NCBI GenBank assembly: GCA_032209605.1
Contig: JASFXZ010000009.1
Coordinates: forward strand, 17,533,553-17,597,552
Length of the DNA: 64,000 nt
Origin: Mactromeris polynyma
Lineage: Eukaryota; Mollusca; Bivalvia; Venerida; Mactridae
Direction of reading: 5' to 3'
Of the stretch, positions 10,576-23,210 are shown one piece after another. Each line of letters starts with the position of its first letter. The first letter of the stretch is position 1. The notes under the pieces are model-generated. The model was given only the letters and a program-made list of their open reading frames with translations, was not told where the DNA came from and did no database searches. The position numbers were made by a program, and so were the translations under genes.

Positions 10576-11204
10576 CACACTCGGCGACAAATTTTCTCTC
10601 TGACATCTTCAGTTTACACACTTTACTAAGGACCTTATTACGTTAAATAGTTTTAAGTAATAGTCCGAGGGGTGAGGGCGGACAGACAGACGGACGCGAA
10701 ACTATATCTGTCCAATTGGAGAAATCAGATTAACAACTAATGAATAATTAGATTAAATACCGATTCACTTGAGCTGTCCTCCATGCTGCTGTGTAGATGT
10801 CTCGTAACTATTAAGTAATAAGAAATAATAAATAACAAATAACAACTAAGGAATAAGAAGTAACAAAAATGGCCCTCCAGGGCTTCCGTACATTATAGAC
10901 ATTGTCCGGCCAAAGCTATACGTTATAGCCAGATCACAGCCCGTTTTACGATTTTTTAGGACGGGTTCGGACGTTTTGAGAACTAGTTTGGTGTGACTGA
11001 AGCTTTAGGAGAATTGATGAGGACAAACGGGGGGATTTAATGAATGGTATACATCACAGGACAAGTCAAGACTTCGCATCAGAACAATATCTGAACTATG
11101 AACAAATACAATATTGTCTTTTTATCTAGACGATTTAGAAAATGTTGTGTATAGCACCATCGTACGAAAAATAACACATACATGTATATATAACTTTATC
11201 GAAG

Positions 11205-11326
11205 TCTAGCGCTGAGCGCTGAGCGCTAAACTCCAGATCCGAACATCGTGGGTTCGAATTCCGTCTTGTACTAGATCTAGGTTGAACCGCTAGATATACA
11301 ATTCATTACTTAGGCGTGAGTACTGG
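11205..11326 (+). mobile_element. SINE, left part, interrupted by a DNA transposon
   Basis: A tRNA-like head with B-box GTGGGTTCGAATTCC continues to GGCGTGAGTACTGG, the same body phrase as the SINE at 12470-12650 (GGCGCGAGTACTGG). At 11326 the SINE is cut by a transposon and it resumes at 14587 with ACTGGTAGTTAACAGAGG. Confidence 0.65.
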
Positions 11327-12469
11327 CAGGGCCGTAGCTGGGCTGTTTTTGATGATACGCCCGACTGGGGGAGGTACAAGGAGGGGTGTCCCCCTCGTTT
11401 GTAAAGCGTGGGTACCATACCCAACAATATCGCTTATCAGATAAATCCAGTCGGTGCAGATCGATATCGATGGGGCTTTTGGTCAGCAGTCAATTTATCT
11501 GTCGGTAGTTATCGTAAGTGATCGTAAATTTTCCGATAGAAATAATCATAATAAATACGTAGCGTTCCCCATCTAATCAATGCAAATTAGATGCCTGGAA
11601 ATATCGATTTTTGGCCGATGCGATAAGCGATATTCGTGGACATTGGGGGTCCTCCCCCGGAATATTTTTTAATAGTCGAGCACAAATGGTGGACTCTGAA
11701 TGTGTTTTGGATATCTACAGGATTTTTTCGCCAAAACCCGTTTAAGGTTAAATGACATAGTTAGATATAACCGGAGTCGAAATTTTCATTTAATATAGGG
11801 ACCATTTATTAAAAAAAATACAGCGCCCGTCAACATTCACAGCAATATAAAACAAACATTTACATAGCATTATAGTAAAGTCAGTATAAACTACGCAAAT
11901 AGTGTCTTCATTTTTCACATCCTCAATTAAACATGGCATTATGGAACAGAGCTACTAAAGATAACAGAAACATAAAGTTTGTTTGTACATGTATTTCTAT
12001 TTACTAGTATACTAAAATGATACATTACATGTATAACGGCATATGTTGCACCACCTGCCATTTTATTATCAGCATATTAAACATATAATTATTTGTCTGA
12101 AAGGATCCCGTCAGTTCGTCCGTCCGTTGGTGATAATAAAGCGTATGCAAACAACAACTGCCAAATATGTTAATACATAACTATTCTATTCCTGGAGATG
12201 CTAATAATGTTCGTATGATACAAATAATGTAGTTCTGGACTAAATTTAACTTCACATCTGCATGATAAGGACATTACCTTAAGTTTAGTATTTTACTGAT
12301 AACATGCTCTCTTTTCTATTTGTACACATGAAGTTCCAGTCCAGTATAACTCAATAGCATATTACATGTATATGATTACTATTTTAAGAAGCAGTTATAT
12401 TCCATATCTAAAAGTCCGGTTGTAATGTAACGATAAAACGGTATGTCAGCATACGACTTCACAAAAGGG

Positions 12470-12650
12470 AAGCGTAGTGGTTCGAAAGGTAGAGGGCCTG
12501 ACTCCTGATTCGAAGGTCGTGAGTTCAAGCCCCAACGTTGGGTTTGACCACGAACTTCACAATGCCTGAATTTGGCGCGAGTACTGGTAAACAACCCAAG
12601 AAGCAGTTATTGAGAGTGATAAGCATAAAACTTGTTTCACAATCCATAAA
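12470..12650 (+). mobile_element. tRNA-derived SINE nested inside the DNA transposon
   Basis: The head GTAGTGGTTCGAAAGGTAGA ... GGTCGTGAGTTCAAGCCCC carries recognisable A and B boxes. It is followed by the body ACCACGAACTTCACAATGCC ... GGCGCGAGTACTGGTAA. The minus-strand 71-residue open frame across it is incidental. Confidence 0.65.
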
Positions 12651-13149
12651 AGGCTAGGTTACTAAACTTAAATTCCACAATCATAATTATATACCCAACT
12701 TTCGTGTCACTGCGGTCCGACCAACTTCCTATAGAATTATAGAAGGAAAATATCGTCAAACCGCGATAAATCGAAATCTGTTAAAGGTAACTTTCGTGTG
12801 TATAGACTTACTAGTTGACTTTAATTGCAAAATGTAATAGTATGTCGTGATATTGCCTTTGACTATTGCAAACCACGTTGACATACGGCTTGTACATGTT
12901 TTATAAAGGTATACTCAATTAAAATTAATTTACATGAACAACTCATTAAGAAGGTATAATCGATTATGTATTCGTAACAGCTGGCATATTCGCATTGGCA
13001 GATGTCAGTAATTTGCATTATTTTCAACAACATTTACATAAACGACTCATTGAAATGCACATTTGATTACGTGTGAGAAACAGTTGGCATATGTATATAA
13101 AAGTATACATGCATTTGTTGCTAGGTACGTGTATATGTTTCATTTGTGT

Positions 13150-13240
13150 ATAAAATTTCATTTAACGAAAAACGTTTTTGTTCTCGTTCGATTAACCGGT
13201 TATCTGTTCAATAGAATTTTCGGTTAACTGATTAGCAAAA
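13150..13240 (+). repeat. Dispersed repeat with AACCGGTTA / TTCGGTTAAC words
   Basis: The stretch GTTCTCGTTCGATTAACCGG ... TTTTCGGTTAACTGATT matches the reverse complement of 55940-56010. The two copies lie 43 kb apart in opposite orientation. Confidence 0.55.
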
Positions 13241-14586
13241 CAATCGTATATTCCCTTGCATAGTTAATATCCATATTTTCCACTTGAGGCTGTTCCAGGA
13301 AAATATGCATTGGAAGGTAGGATCTACTAGCAATTTTATTGTATTGGTAGGGGGTATTATTTCATTTAAATTATCTTGGTCTGGCAAAAATATAATTCAA
13401 TGTTGGCTGTAGCAGTTGCTTTTCTCTGTAAAATCAAATAACTTGCTGACTGAAAATGCATTTTTATGTACATGCATTCATTTTCATTTGATATGGTTAA
13501 TATCAACAAATAATTGAAACAGTCCTCAATTTGTTGTATTAATTTATTTTGTATGAAATAATAAAGTGACTGTAGTGTTTATCAATGTTATGTTTATAAA
13601 TTTTCAATCAGAATCAAGGTTTCTACTCTTAATTCTAATTAATTGTCACCGTAGCAACCATGTTTTTGTTTTTAGAAGAGTTTTAGTCTGATTGATTTAT
13701 ATTGTTTAGATGGGGACATAACTATGAATTAGTTCATGTAGGTCAGGAAGTATAGTTTGTTACATGTGAAAACTATAATAAAAACAGGTTTTTAAATGAA
13801 TTAGTGTTGTTATAGCTCTCACCCCTTTGCTACAAAAACATTATTATTAAGAAAGGATGAAGATTGAACTCCCAAATATTGTTGGCATGCGTTTAAGATA
13901 TTCTTCTTTGAAAATATGAAAAAAACAAAAAAACAAAACAATTTTGCTCATTTGGTCCCATGTTCTCAGTCACAGTGACATATGATGATGGTAAAAATAA
14001 TTGCATTCCATTGTCAAAAGTACAAGATCATGGTTTTAAATGTAATAGACAAAATAAGTAGTTGTATTGGTCAGTGTCATTATAATTTCTATTGAAAAGA
14101 GACTAATGTATGTTTGCGATGCTAGAAAGCTAAGTAGCTACCATTATACAACCTAACTTGCCGAAACAAAATGCAAGGCAAAGTTTTATGGTGCATAATT
14201 CAATATATCTTTTTAGAAAGAGGCTACAATAAGTATCGCGAATGTATATTACATTCTGTTAAATCACAGTGGGTGGCTAATTAAGTCTCGAACGATAATG
14301 ATCATGAGACGTTAAAGTATCGTACAGTATAAATAATTGGTTATAGCATGGAGCCAAAATTGATCAGATCTGGGGAATTTGTAATTGAGCCAGAAAGTTG
14401 GACATGATAATGGCGATGTTGTATGCACTTGGTTAATGTCAATATATGTACGTATAGTTCAATAGCTGCGCTGTAATCCTTCATCCCCTTCAGCCTGTTT
14501 AATGCTGATTTAAAGGTTTTAGTTTTTCGACTTTTGAAAATGATGATACGCACGGGCGTACGTGCGTATGCCCAGCTACGGGCCTG

Positions 14587-14640
14587 ACTGGTAGTTAACA
14601 GAGGAAACGGTCATAGAAAATGATTTTAATATATAAGTTG
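14587..14640 (+). mobile_element. SINE, right part after the transposon insertion
   Basis: It starts with the duplicated ACTGG and continues TAGTTAACAGAGGAAACGG, the body phrase expected after GAGTACTGG in this SINE family. Confidence 0.6.
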
Positions 14641-14649
14641 TAATAACTT

Positions 14650-15500
14650 GTTTCCGAATCAATGTCGAACAAAGAAATTTAGGTTAACTTCAAACAAGGG
14701 CGTAATGTCTTTACCGATGCTTAGCTTTCGTGATAATTATATTAATAGCAAAAAAGAGAATAAGTTGCTACATGGGAACGCTACATACACATTTGAGGCC
14801 AGTTTGATTCAAATTTATATAATAGTGAATCATAACACAATATACAAAAGTATTAATAAATACAATGCAATCATTATGTAGTCACGATAGATAATTATCT
14901 AATAGTGTTCACATAAAAAAGAGGGATGAACAATGTGCATATCGTTTTGAGTACACCTTGTGATATATTAGCTACAATAATAACATAATTATGTAACAAT
15001 GCATTTTTATTGTGTATTTGACTTTTGCTTTAAATTATTGCATTTCAACGTTAATACGTGCGTGCTCTCTGTCAAATACCTTACAGCGTTCGCGAGTTAT
15101 GTTGCACACGTGCATTGTGATAATAAAGAATCCTACATATGCGCTGTTTGACAAATTGCCACACACAAAAATTAATGTTATTACTATGGGTAATACTTGT
15201 ATAAGTCTGTGTTAAATTGACGTTCTGTTTAAATTATCAGTGTAAAAGTTCTAACTTTTAATCAGCAAAGTCTGGACTACGTTTCCATGGAGGTCGCCGT
15301 CTTTAAAGCACCGCCAGTTTCTAGAACCATTTAATCGATTTTAGCGTGAGCAATAATGAGCAGCTGATCGATAAACAAGAAGCATATTTATATGGGTGAC
15401 CACATTATGTACAGTTTTCGCATCCATCGGCTTCCACCACTAAAACAAAATGGCGGTACGATCAATCAACCACCAATGGAACCAGCAAGGTCGACCTTCT
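14650..15500. other. Gene-free stretch before the 34-bp array
   Basis: No coding frame with support. A locally less AT-rich patch around 15260-15500 (with a CAAAATGGCGG word at 15448) might be regulatory, but nothing beyond composition supports that. Confidence 0.4.
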
Positions 15501-15507
15501 TTAGTAG

Positions 15508-15825
15508 CCATGAAAGTAACATAGCCATCGTAGCTACGAAAGTTTAATGAGGTGGGCGGAGTTTGGTGTAGGCACGAAGACGCTAAATCAGTATCCATAA
15601 ACTCAAGTGACCTGTGTTTTATACATAATGCCCAGCATGACTACATATACATGCAGAATACTACAAATATCGATTATAATTTGAATTGTGCAAAAAAACA
15701 ATCAAATAACCGGGAAAATAAAAAACTTAAATTACGCCATGAAAGTATCATAGCCGTCGTAGCTACGAAAGTTTAATGAGGTGGGCGGAGTTTGGTGAAG
15801 GCACTAAGACGCTAAATCAGTATAA
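15508..15825 (+). repeat. Direct repeat pair of about 85 bp next to the satellite
   Basis: 15508-15598 and 15738-15822 share GCCATGAAAGTA.CATAGCC, TCGTAGCTACGAAAGTTTAA, GAGGTGGGCGGAGTTTGGTG and GACGCTAAATCAGTAT with few differences, period 230 bp. The second copy runs straight into the 34-bp array, and its TAGC.ACGAAAGT word resembles the array unit. Confidence 0.8.
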
Positions 15826-18800
15826 TATGGTAGTAGCCACGAAAGTCACATGTCTGTAATATGGTAGTAGCCACGAAAGTCACATGTCTATAATATGGTA
15901 GTAGCCACGAAAGTATCTTTTCTATAATATGGTAGTAGCCACGAAAGTCACATGTCTATAATATGACAGTAGCCACGAAATTAACATGTACATGTGTATA
16001 ATATGGTAGCAGCCACGAAAGTCACATGTCTATAATATGTCTATAATATGGTAGTAGCCACGAAAGTATATTGTCTATAATATGGTAGTAGCCACGAAAG
16101 TTTCATGTCTATAATATGGTAGTAGTCACGAAAGACACATGTCTATAATATGTCTATAATATGGTAGTAGCCACGAAAGTCACATGTCTATAATATGTCT
16201 ATAATATGGTAGTAGCCACGAAAGTCACATGTCTATAATATGGTAGTAGCCACGAAAGTCACATGTCTATAATATGTCTATAATATGGTAGTAGCCACGA
16301 AAGTGACATGTCTATAATATGGTAGTAGCCACGAAAGTGACATGTCTATAATATGGTAGTAGCCACGAAAGTGACATGTCTATAATATGGTAGTAGCCAC
16401 GAAAGTGACATGTCTATAATATGGTAGTAGCCACGAAAGTGACATGTCTATAATATGGTAGTAGCCACGAAAGTGACATGTCTATAATATGGTAGTAGCC
16501 ACGAAAGTGACATGTCTATAATATGGTAGTAGCCACGAAAGTCACATGTCTATAATATGGCAGTAGCCACGAAAGTCACATGTCTATAATATGGTAGTAG
16601 CCACGAAAGTCACATGTCTATAATATGTCTATAATATGGTAGTAGCCACGAAAGTGACATGTCTATAATATGGTAGTAGCCACGAAAGTCACATGTCTAT
16701 AATATGGTAGTAGTCACGAAAGTCACATGTCTATAATATGGTAGTAGCCACGAAAGTCACATGTCTATAATATGGTAGTAGCCACGAAAGTGACATGTCT
16801 ATAATATGGTAGTAGCCACGAAAGTCACATGTCTATAATATGGTAGTAGCCACGAAAGTCACATGTCTATAATATGGTAGTAGCCACGAAAGTCACATGT
16901 CTATAATATGGTAGTAGCCACGAAAGTCACATGTCTATAATATGGTAGTAGCCACGAAAGTCACATGTCTATAATATGGTAGTAGCCACGAAAGTCACAT
17001 GTCTATAATATGTCTATAATATGGTAGTAGCCACGAAAGTCACATGTCTATAATATGGTAGTAGCCACGAAAGTGACATGTCTTTAATATGGTACATGTA
17101 GTAGCCACGAAAGTCACATGTCTATAATATGGTAGTAGCCACGAAAGTCACATGTCTATAATATGGTAGTAGCCACGAAAGTCACATGTCTATAATATGG
17201 TAGTAGCCACGAAAGTGACATGTCTATAATATGGTAGTAGCCACGAAAGTGACATATCTATAATATGGTAGTAGCCACGAAAGTCACATGTCTATAATAT
17301 GGTAGTAGCCACGAAAGTCACATGTCTATAATATGGTAGTAGCCACGAAAGTCACATGTCTATAATATGTCTATAATATGGTAGTAGCCACGAAAGTCAC
17401 ATGTCTATAATATGGTAGTAGCCACGAAAGTCACATGTCTATAATATGGTAGTAGTCACGAAAGTCACATGTCTATAATATGGTAGTAGCCACGAAAGTG
17501 ACATGTCTATAATATGGTAGTAGCCACGAAAGTGACATGTCTATAATATGGTAGTAGCCACGAAAGTCACATGTCTATAATATGGTAGTAGCCACGAAAG
17601 TCACATGTCTTTAATATGGCAGTAGCCACGAAATTCACATGTCTATAATTTGTCTATAATATGGTAGTAGCCACGAAAGTTTCATGTCTATAATATGGTA
17701 GTAGCCACGAAAGTGACATGTCTATAATATGGTAGTAGCCACGAAAGTCACATGTCTATAATATGGTAGTAGCCACGAAAGTGACATGTCTATAACATGG
17801 CAGTAGCCACGAAAGTCACATGTCTATAATATGTCTATAATATGGTAGTAGCCACGAAAGTCACATGTCTATTATATGGTAGTAGCCACGAAAGTCACAT
17901 GTCTATAATATGGTAGTAGCCACGAAAGTGACATGTCTATAATATGGTAGTAGCCACGAAAGTGACATGTCTATAATATGGTAGTAGCCACGAAAGTCAC
18001 ATGTCTATAATATGGTAGTAGCCACGAAAGTCACATGTCTATAATATGGCAGTAGCCACGAAAGTCACATGTCTATAATATGTCTATAATATGGTAGTAG
18101 CCACGAAAATCACATGTCTATAATATGTCTATAATATGGTAGTAGCCACGAAAGTGACATGTCTATAATATGGTAGTAGCCACGAAAGTGACATGTCTAT
18201 AATATGGTAGTAGCCACGAAAGTCACATGTCTATAAAATGGTAGTAGCCACGAAAGTCACATGTCTTTAATATGGCAGTAGCCACGAAATTCACATGTCT
18301 ATAATTTGTCTATAATATGGTAGTAGCCACGAAAGTTTCATGTCTATAATATGGTAGTAGCCACGAAAGTGACATGTCTATAATATGGTAGTAGCCACGA
18401 AAGTCACATGTCTATAATATGGTAGTAGCCACGAAAGTGACATGTCTATGACATGGCAGTAGCCACGAAAGTCACATGTCTATAATATGTCTATAATATG
18501 GTAGTAGCCACGAAAGTCACATGTCTATTATATGGTAGTAGCCACGAAAGTCACATGTCTATAATATGGTAGTAGCCACGAAAGTGACATGTCTATAATA
18601 TGGTAGTAGCCACGAAAGTGACATGTCTATAATATGGTAGTAGCCACGAAAGTCACATGTCTATAATATGGTAGTAGCCACGAAAGTCACATGTCTATAA
18701 TATGGTAGTAGCCACGAAAGTGACATGTCTATAATATGGCAGTAGCCACGAAAGTCACATGTCTATAATATGTCTATAATATGGTAGTAGCCACGAAAAT

Positions 18801-19012
18801 CACATGTCTATAATATGTCTATAATATGGTAGTAGCCACGAAAGTCACATGTCTATAATATGGTAGTAGCCACGTTAGTATCATGTCTATAATATGGCAG
18901 TAGCCACGAAAGTATATTGTCTATAATATGGTAGTAGCCACGAAAGTATATTGTCTATAATATGGTAGTAGCCACGAAAGTCACATGTCTATAATATGTC
19001 AGTAGCCTGTGC
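15818..19012 (+). repeat. 34-bp satellite array
   Basis: About 90 head-to-tail copies of a 34-bp unit (GTCACATGTCTATAATATGG + TAGTAGCCACGAAA). A recurrent long form adds an 11-bp TATAATATGTC duplication. The main variable site is GTCACATG versus GTGACATG. Rare markers (TCTTTAATATGGCAG, CTATTATATGG, AAAATCACATG) recur 656 or 690 bp apart, showing block duplication. No unique spacers and no long open frame. Copies at both ends are more diverged. Confidence 0.97.
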
Positions 19013-22000
19013 TGGACTGGAGATTTGGGTCATATGGTGCATGTTTAGTTGTTGCTTAAGATACATGCACACTTTCCATAGTTTATAGACTAGGGCTGTG
19101 TGAAAATATTTTTCTCTTGGTAGTTTATTGCTTACTTGAAGAATAAATATGAATTGGGTATCAGGACATCATATAGTGGAATGTTAAAATGAAGAGACAA
19201 TAGCTATATTCAATATTGGCTATGCTAAAAGGGATGATGATGGGGGACAGTGGGTATTATTAACACAATTTGTTAAAGAATACATAAGACTGAACAGAAA
19301 ACAACACGAACTTATATAAGAAGCAGCAATTTATTCAGCTGGTTAAAAGGAAAAGACAAAATAGAAAAGAAATAGATGGAAAGCTAGCATTCAGTGTGTG
19401 TAGCGTATCAGGGTTTTTGAAATCCACTAGCCCGACGCCCCGGAACTGTTTTCTGTGGAAATTCAGACAATTATTTGGAAGTTAATAAAACAGAATATGA
19501 GTTGAGCCAATTGGCTAGGGGACGAGTTGGCCTAACACCGCGGTGTGTGGTTAAACAGGCACATGGTTAGCTCATTCGGATGAGAACCGTGCTAGTCTTG
19601 AGGGTGTTGACACTGTATCATATAGTGTGTATTTTATCCTAATGTAGGGGAGATAACTGCTATGGTCTTGTGTATGTCTGTTTATAAGTGTTATGTTACT
19701 TTGGTTTAGAGGTTAGTTCTGGAATAAAAGAGCATGGAACCTTCATTTCTAAGATCTTACTGTTTCAGCTACAAGCTGGGACATCATTACGCATATCTTA
19801 TTTCGTATTCTGATGTATGTAATTTATTTATTGAGAGCAAGGTCAGTATATGGCTGCTTATGTCTTCGTCCTGGATTATATACAGTAGCGTAAGGTGGGA
19901 CATGTATGGGACAAAGCGCATTTTTGATAAGGTGCAACAATCTCTAAACATTATATAGATATAACTTCTTGTAAAATGTAGTACAATTTCGCGATCCTGT
20001 ATGCACTGCCTAAATACCGTCAAACAAACGCACGAATGGCAAAAATCGAGAATACCAGGTGTACGAGGCAATACTAAAATACCAACTTATCAGCGTTAAC
20101 ACAAAATAGTGTAAAATGACTAAAATGAGAATTAAAAACTTATCTTTGAAGATATCAAAATTGTTCGCGGTATTAACATCTGCGTAAGACGTCACAAAAA
20201 GAATATCACGCGCACAGCAAATCTAACGATGTCAGAATTTTTACGAGTAGGCCTTTTACATCGTATGGGCATTTTGCCCCACCTAACTATACATGTGTTA
20301 TTATATACTTAATAGTTTTTAACGCGCTTATTCAATTTGTGTTTATAGCTGTATGATAAGCTCGTCTTATTGCCATGAATTACATTGACGACCATACACG
20401 TCTGTAAAGTAATCAATCAATGAAGAAGGATATAAATGATATGATCATTTTCCATTAACTAACATTATGAAAAAGTATATTGTATTGGTTGACTGACGAG
20501 TTCTTGTTTCTCCTCGTAGACGAATATTAAGAAATATTATAAGTAAGGAATGTTTCAGTTTAATTTGGATGTAATATTAGTATTTTAACTTCGTTAAATG
20601 TGAAACGTCCTGATACATCCGAGGATGTTCCTTAAAAAAGGCCGAGGTGTTCAGATTGGATTGCGCTGTAGCATGCCACGCGACAACCAATGTTTCACGT
20701 GCCATTTTTCGCCAAAAGAACCTTTGTTCAACTAGACGACATTTATTGCTTGCTTCCGCATTGAGTCTTACAATGACGTAGCGGGATTCCGTTTACTAAT
20801 AAAGATCCTCATCATAGAAGGTTTAGGCATTATCTTTGATGTTGCGTGTGCCTTGTACTCTAATATTTAAATTAGCTCTGCCATGCTTTCCACAGAGACT
20901 ACATACATTCATTTTGGCAGCCATATCGGAACTACTTTCCCGCCACGTTTCTTCCAAAGTATATGTATATTAATAATAGCCGAAATGATCCGATTGTAAT
21001 ATCTTCAGTTTGATTAGCAGTAGCGTTGTTCGACTTCACTTGGACCACGTTATCAGCCTGATTAAAAGACAGCAATAGCTTCGTAATAGTTAATTGAACT
21101 AGATGCAATTTCCGACATTTTTCTGACCAAAACATGTATAAATAGCAAGTGAATTTTAACTGATCCAGACGGAGTTTTCGTGTGACACGGGCAGACAGAC
21201 GGACACACAGTTCATAACTTGGTTCCAGTGTGACGATATTGCAATTCTACATTTTAAAAAGCAGGCGAGAAATGTATATTGAAAGTAGCATATGTATCGT
21301 TTTTTACCGCATAATAAGAATATGAAATTTTGACAACGTTACTCGGTCACTCACAATGTAGTCGGTTGCCCAAGTGCTACCCATAAATCACAAATTAGAC
21401 AGTAATTTGAAATTTATGTTGTTTTATGTCTTGTTTATCGGAGGTGGTCGAGTTGAAAGGGAAACTTACTATATATAGCAAAAAGATAACAGTGATGGGT
21501 GTTGGATATTTTAAAATATGGGCGTAGTATGTGTAGAAGCCGTGTAGTACACGGCTGAAACCACCCCTAATATTCTCGTAAACATCGAGGGTAGGTATCA
21601 TGGGTGAAAGATTTAATGATGGTACAACACAACGTGCCAAAGATTATATGTATCGCGTAATTGTACACACAGTATAACGGAGACCTTTTCAGTTTAAAGA
21701 ATTAATCCCTCAGGCGTGTTTTCATACCGTGAAACGGAAATGCACGAGAAGCTCGGTGTGTAGACAGTATGTATAATAATTATCTTTGTCGAATACTAGC
21801 GGAAAAACTCGAACACTTTTCGTAACGTCCGATTCTAGGGTCATCATAATATGTGACCTTTAAATCACGGATTTTTGTTGCTGACTGTTATGTGTTGTGG
21901 AAATATGTGCGCCATTTCATGGCGGATGGAAATTTAGCATGTGTTTACGATGTTTACGACTGGATTAAATGGACGAAATTGTACATACTTTGGATGGAAT

Positions 22001-22240
22001 TATGTTTTATGTAGGATATATGTGTTTTATGTGCTCATTCGCTGTGTTATATCCTGGATGTTAATGGTCCCAGATAGGACAGTGTCCATTTTCTGTGACC
22101 GAGTCAAGAAATTTGGTGGTCTGCATATGTTGAATAGGTATAAACATAATTATATTCTTGTGCGAATTCGTCAGCAAAGATATTGCCTTATGTTGTAACA
22201 CTTTAGACATAGAATATGAATATCATTTTATTTGTATTTG
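19013..22240. other. Gene-free stretch
   Basis: Several short open frames (the longest 94 codons) have no recognisable domain, codon signal or splice context. A small hairpin (AGCCGTGTA / TACACGGCT) lies near 21540. No gene can be supported. Confidence 0.5.
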
Positions 22241-22249
22241 GTGCTGTTG

Positions 22250-22690
22250 TAGTGGTGTGGGGTAGAGCACCGTACTAGTGTTACGGGGTCGTGGGTTCTA
22301 GCCCCAAATTAGGCACACTTTTCCCCCTTGATTTACTTCTATGGTGGCAGTGGTGTTTGACGGCCCATGGTGGTTGAGCCTCAACTGCCGGAAGGTGGAG
22401 GAGTGTAGTGGTGTGGGCTTAGACAGCCGCCCGGTTAGCTCAGTCGGTAGAGCACCTTACTAGTGTAAGGGGGTCGTGGGTTCGAGCCCCACATTGGGCA
22501 CACTTTTCCCCTTGCTTGACTTCAATGGTGGCAGTGGTGTTTGACGGCTCACGGTGGTTGAGCCTCAAATGCCGGAAGGGGGAGGTTGAGTGTAGTGGTG
22601 TGGGCTTAGACGGCTGCCCCTTTAGCTCAGTGGGTAGAGGGCCATACTAGTGTTAGGGGTTATGAATCCATGTCCCACATTGGGTGCACT
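22250..22690 (+). repeat. Three tandem tRNA-Lys-like units, period about 186 bp
   Basis: The three units share GGTAGAGCACC.TACTAGTG, a B-box region (GGGTTCGAGCCCC in the best copy), a downstream CACTTTTCCCC run usable as a Pol III terminator, and a spacer with GGTGGCAGTGGTGTTTGACG. Matching positions are 22262, 22447 and 22634, so the spacing is 185-187 bp. Copy 1 has lost its 5' acceptor and D-arm side; copy 3 has a broken B box. The body resembles metazoan tRNA-Lys. Confidence 0.85.
22429..22500 (+). tRNA. tRNA-Lys-derived sequence, likely not functional
   Basis: 72 nt that fold as a cloverleaf: a 7-bp acceptor stem (GCCCGGT/ATTGGGC with two G-U pairs), D stem GCTC/GAGC, T stem GTGGG/CCCAC and loop TTCGAGC. 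The anticodon arm is damaged: CCTTA/AAGGG has a mismatch and a wobble, and the 7-nt loop CTAGTGT would give anticodon AGT (Thr) on a Lys-like body. A T4 run lies 3 nt downstream. It may still be transcribed by Pol III, but a working tRNA is doubtful. It is the best copy of a three-unit tandem. Confidence 0.45.
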
Positions 22691-22964
22691 TTTACCCCTT
22701 GATTTACTTCACTGTTATGGTAAAACTCAGGGGAAAAACTAGCAGGCCCCTCAGTGGGATTGAACAGCACAATTTAATCTAGCAGAAAGAAAAATGAACA
22801 TTCAATTTTTTTTGATTGGCGTTATTTATTTAAGAACTTATGATCTATAATGTAGGTATTTCACGTTCCTTCTTTACAGTAAATTACCAGTTATTGAGAG
22901 TTTTATGTATTTCATATATTTATGTAACCGAACCGAAAGAAACTGAACGAAACTGAGAGACAAC

Positions 22965-23210
22965 CAGGCGCGTAGCTTGGCTTACGCATGTATGCACGTG
23001 CGTAAAATAATTTTAGACAGGTCGAAAAAATAAAAATGAAATAATTGCGAAAAACGCAATAAAAATGTACACTGGGAGTTAAGGGGGGTCAAATAGTACC
23101 ACATTCTATGTTGTAAAATATACTTGAAAAGACACCATAGACCATAGAACATGCCCCCGGACCCCCCTAGCAGAGTGCGTAAAGTCAATTTGGGCTCAGC
23201 TACGCGCCTG
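22965..23210. mobile_element. 246-bp MITE related to the 3.26-kb element
   Basis: The ends CAGGCGCGTAGCTTGG and CTCAGCTACGCGCCTG form inverted repeats flanked by a perfect 5-bp duplication, ACAAC (22960-22964 and 23211-23215). The subterminal GCACGTGCGTA words also occur near the right end of the 3.26-kb element (ACGTGCGTA). The minus-strand 68-codon frame across it is incidental. Confidence 0.75.

Larger units (their letters stand above)
11327..14586. mobile_element. 3.26-kb DNA transposon, hAT-like, non-autonomous
   Basis: The termini CAGGGCCGTAGCTGGGC (11327-11343) and GCCCAGCTACGGGCCTG (14570-14586) are inverted repeats matching at 16 of 17 positions. The flanks carry a 5-bp duplication, ACTGG (11322-11326 and 14587-14591). 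The insertion point is confirmed because removing the element rejoins a SINE (GAGTACTGG|TAGTTAAC). A second element at 22965-23210 has related ends and also a 5-bp duplication. CAGGG-type ends with a 5-bp duplication point to the hAT5 group, but no transposase frame is present to prove it. The interior holds another SINE and otherwise unassigned sequence. Confidence 0.75.

Noticed and set aside
12379..12594. 71-codon minus-strand frame
   Set aside because: It lies across a SINE and has no coding features.
15818..19012. CRISPR-like appearance of the 34-bp array (also the 37-bp array at 51300)
   Set aside because: Repeats are directly adjacent with no unique spacers, no cas genes are nearby, and the context is eukaryotic.
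19787..20071. 94-codon frame and neighbours at 19.7-20.2 kb
   Set aside because: Overlapping frames on both strands, none with a domain, signal or splice context.
21941..22198. 85-codon plus-strand frame
   Set aside because: Cys/Tyr-rich but of low complexity, without recognisable family or supporting signals.
22429..22500. A functional tRNA-Thr(AGT) gene
   Set aside because: The anticodon stem has a mismatch, the body is Lys-like and two decayed tandem siblings exist; kept only as a tRNA-derived sequence.
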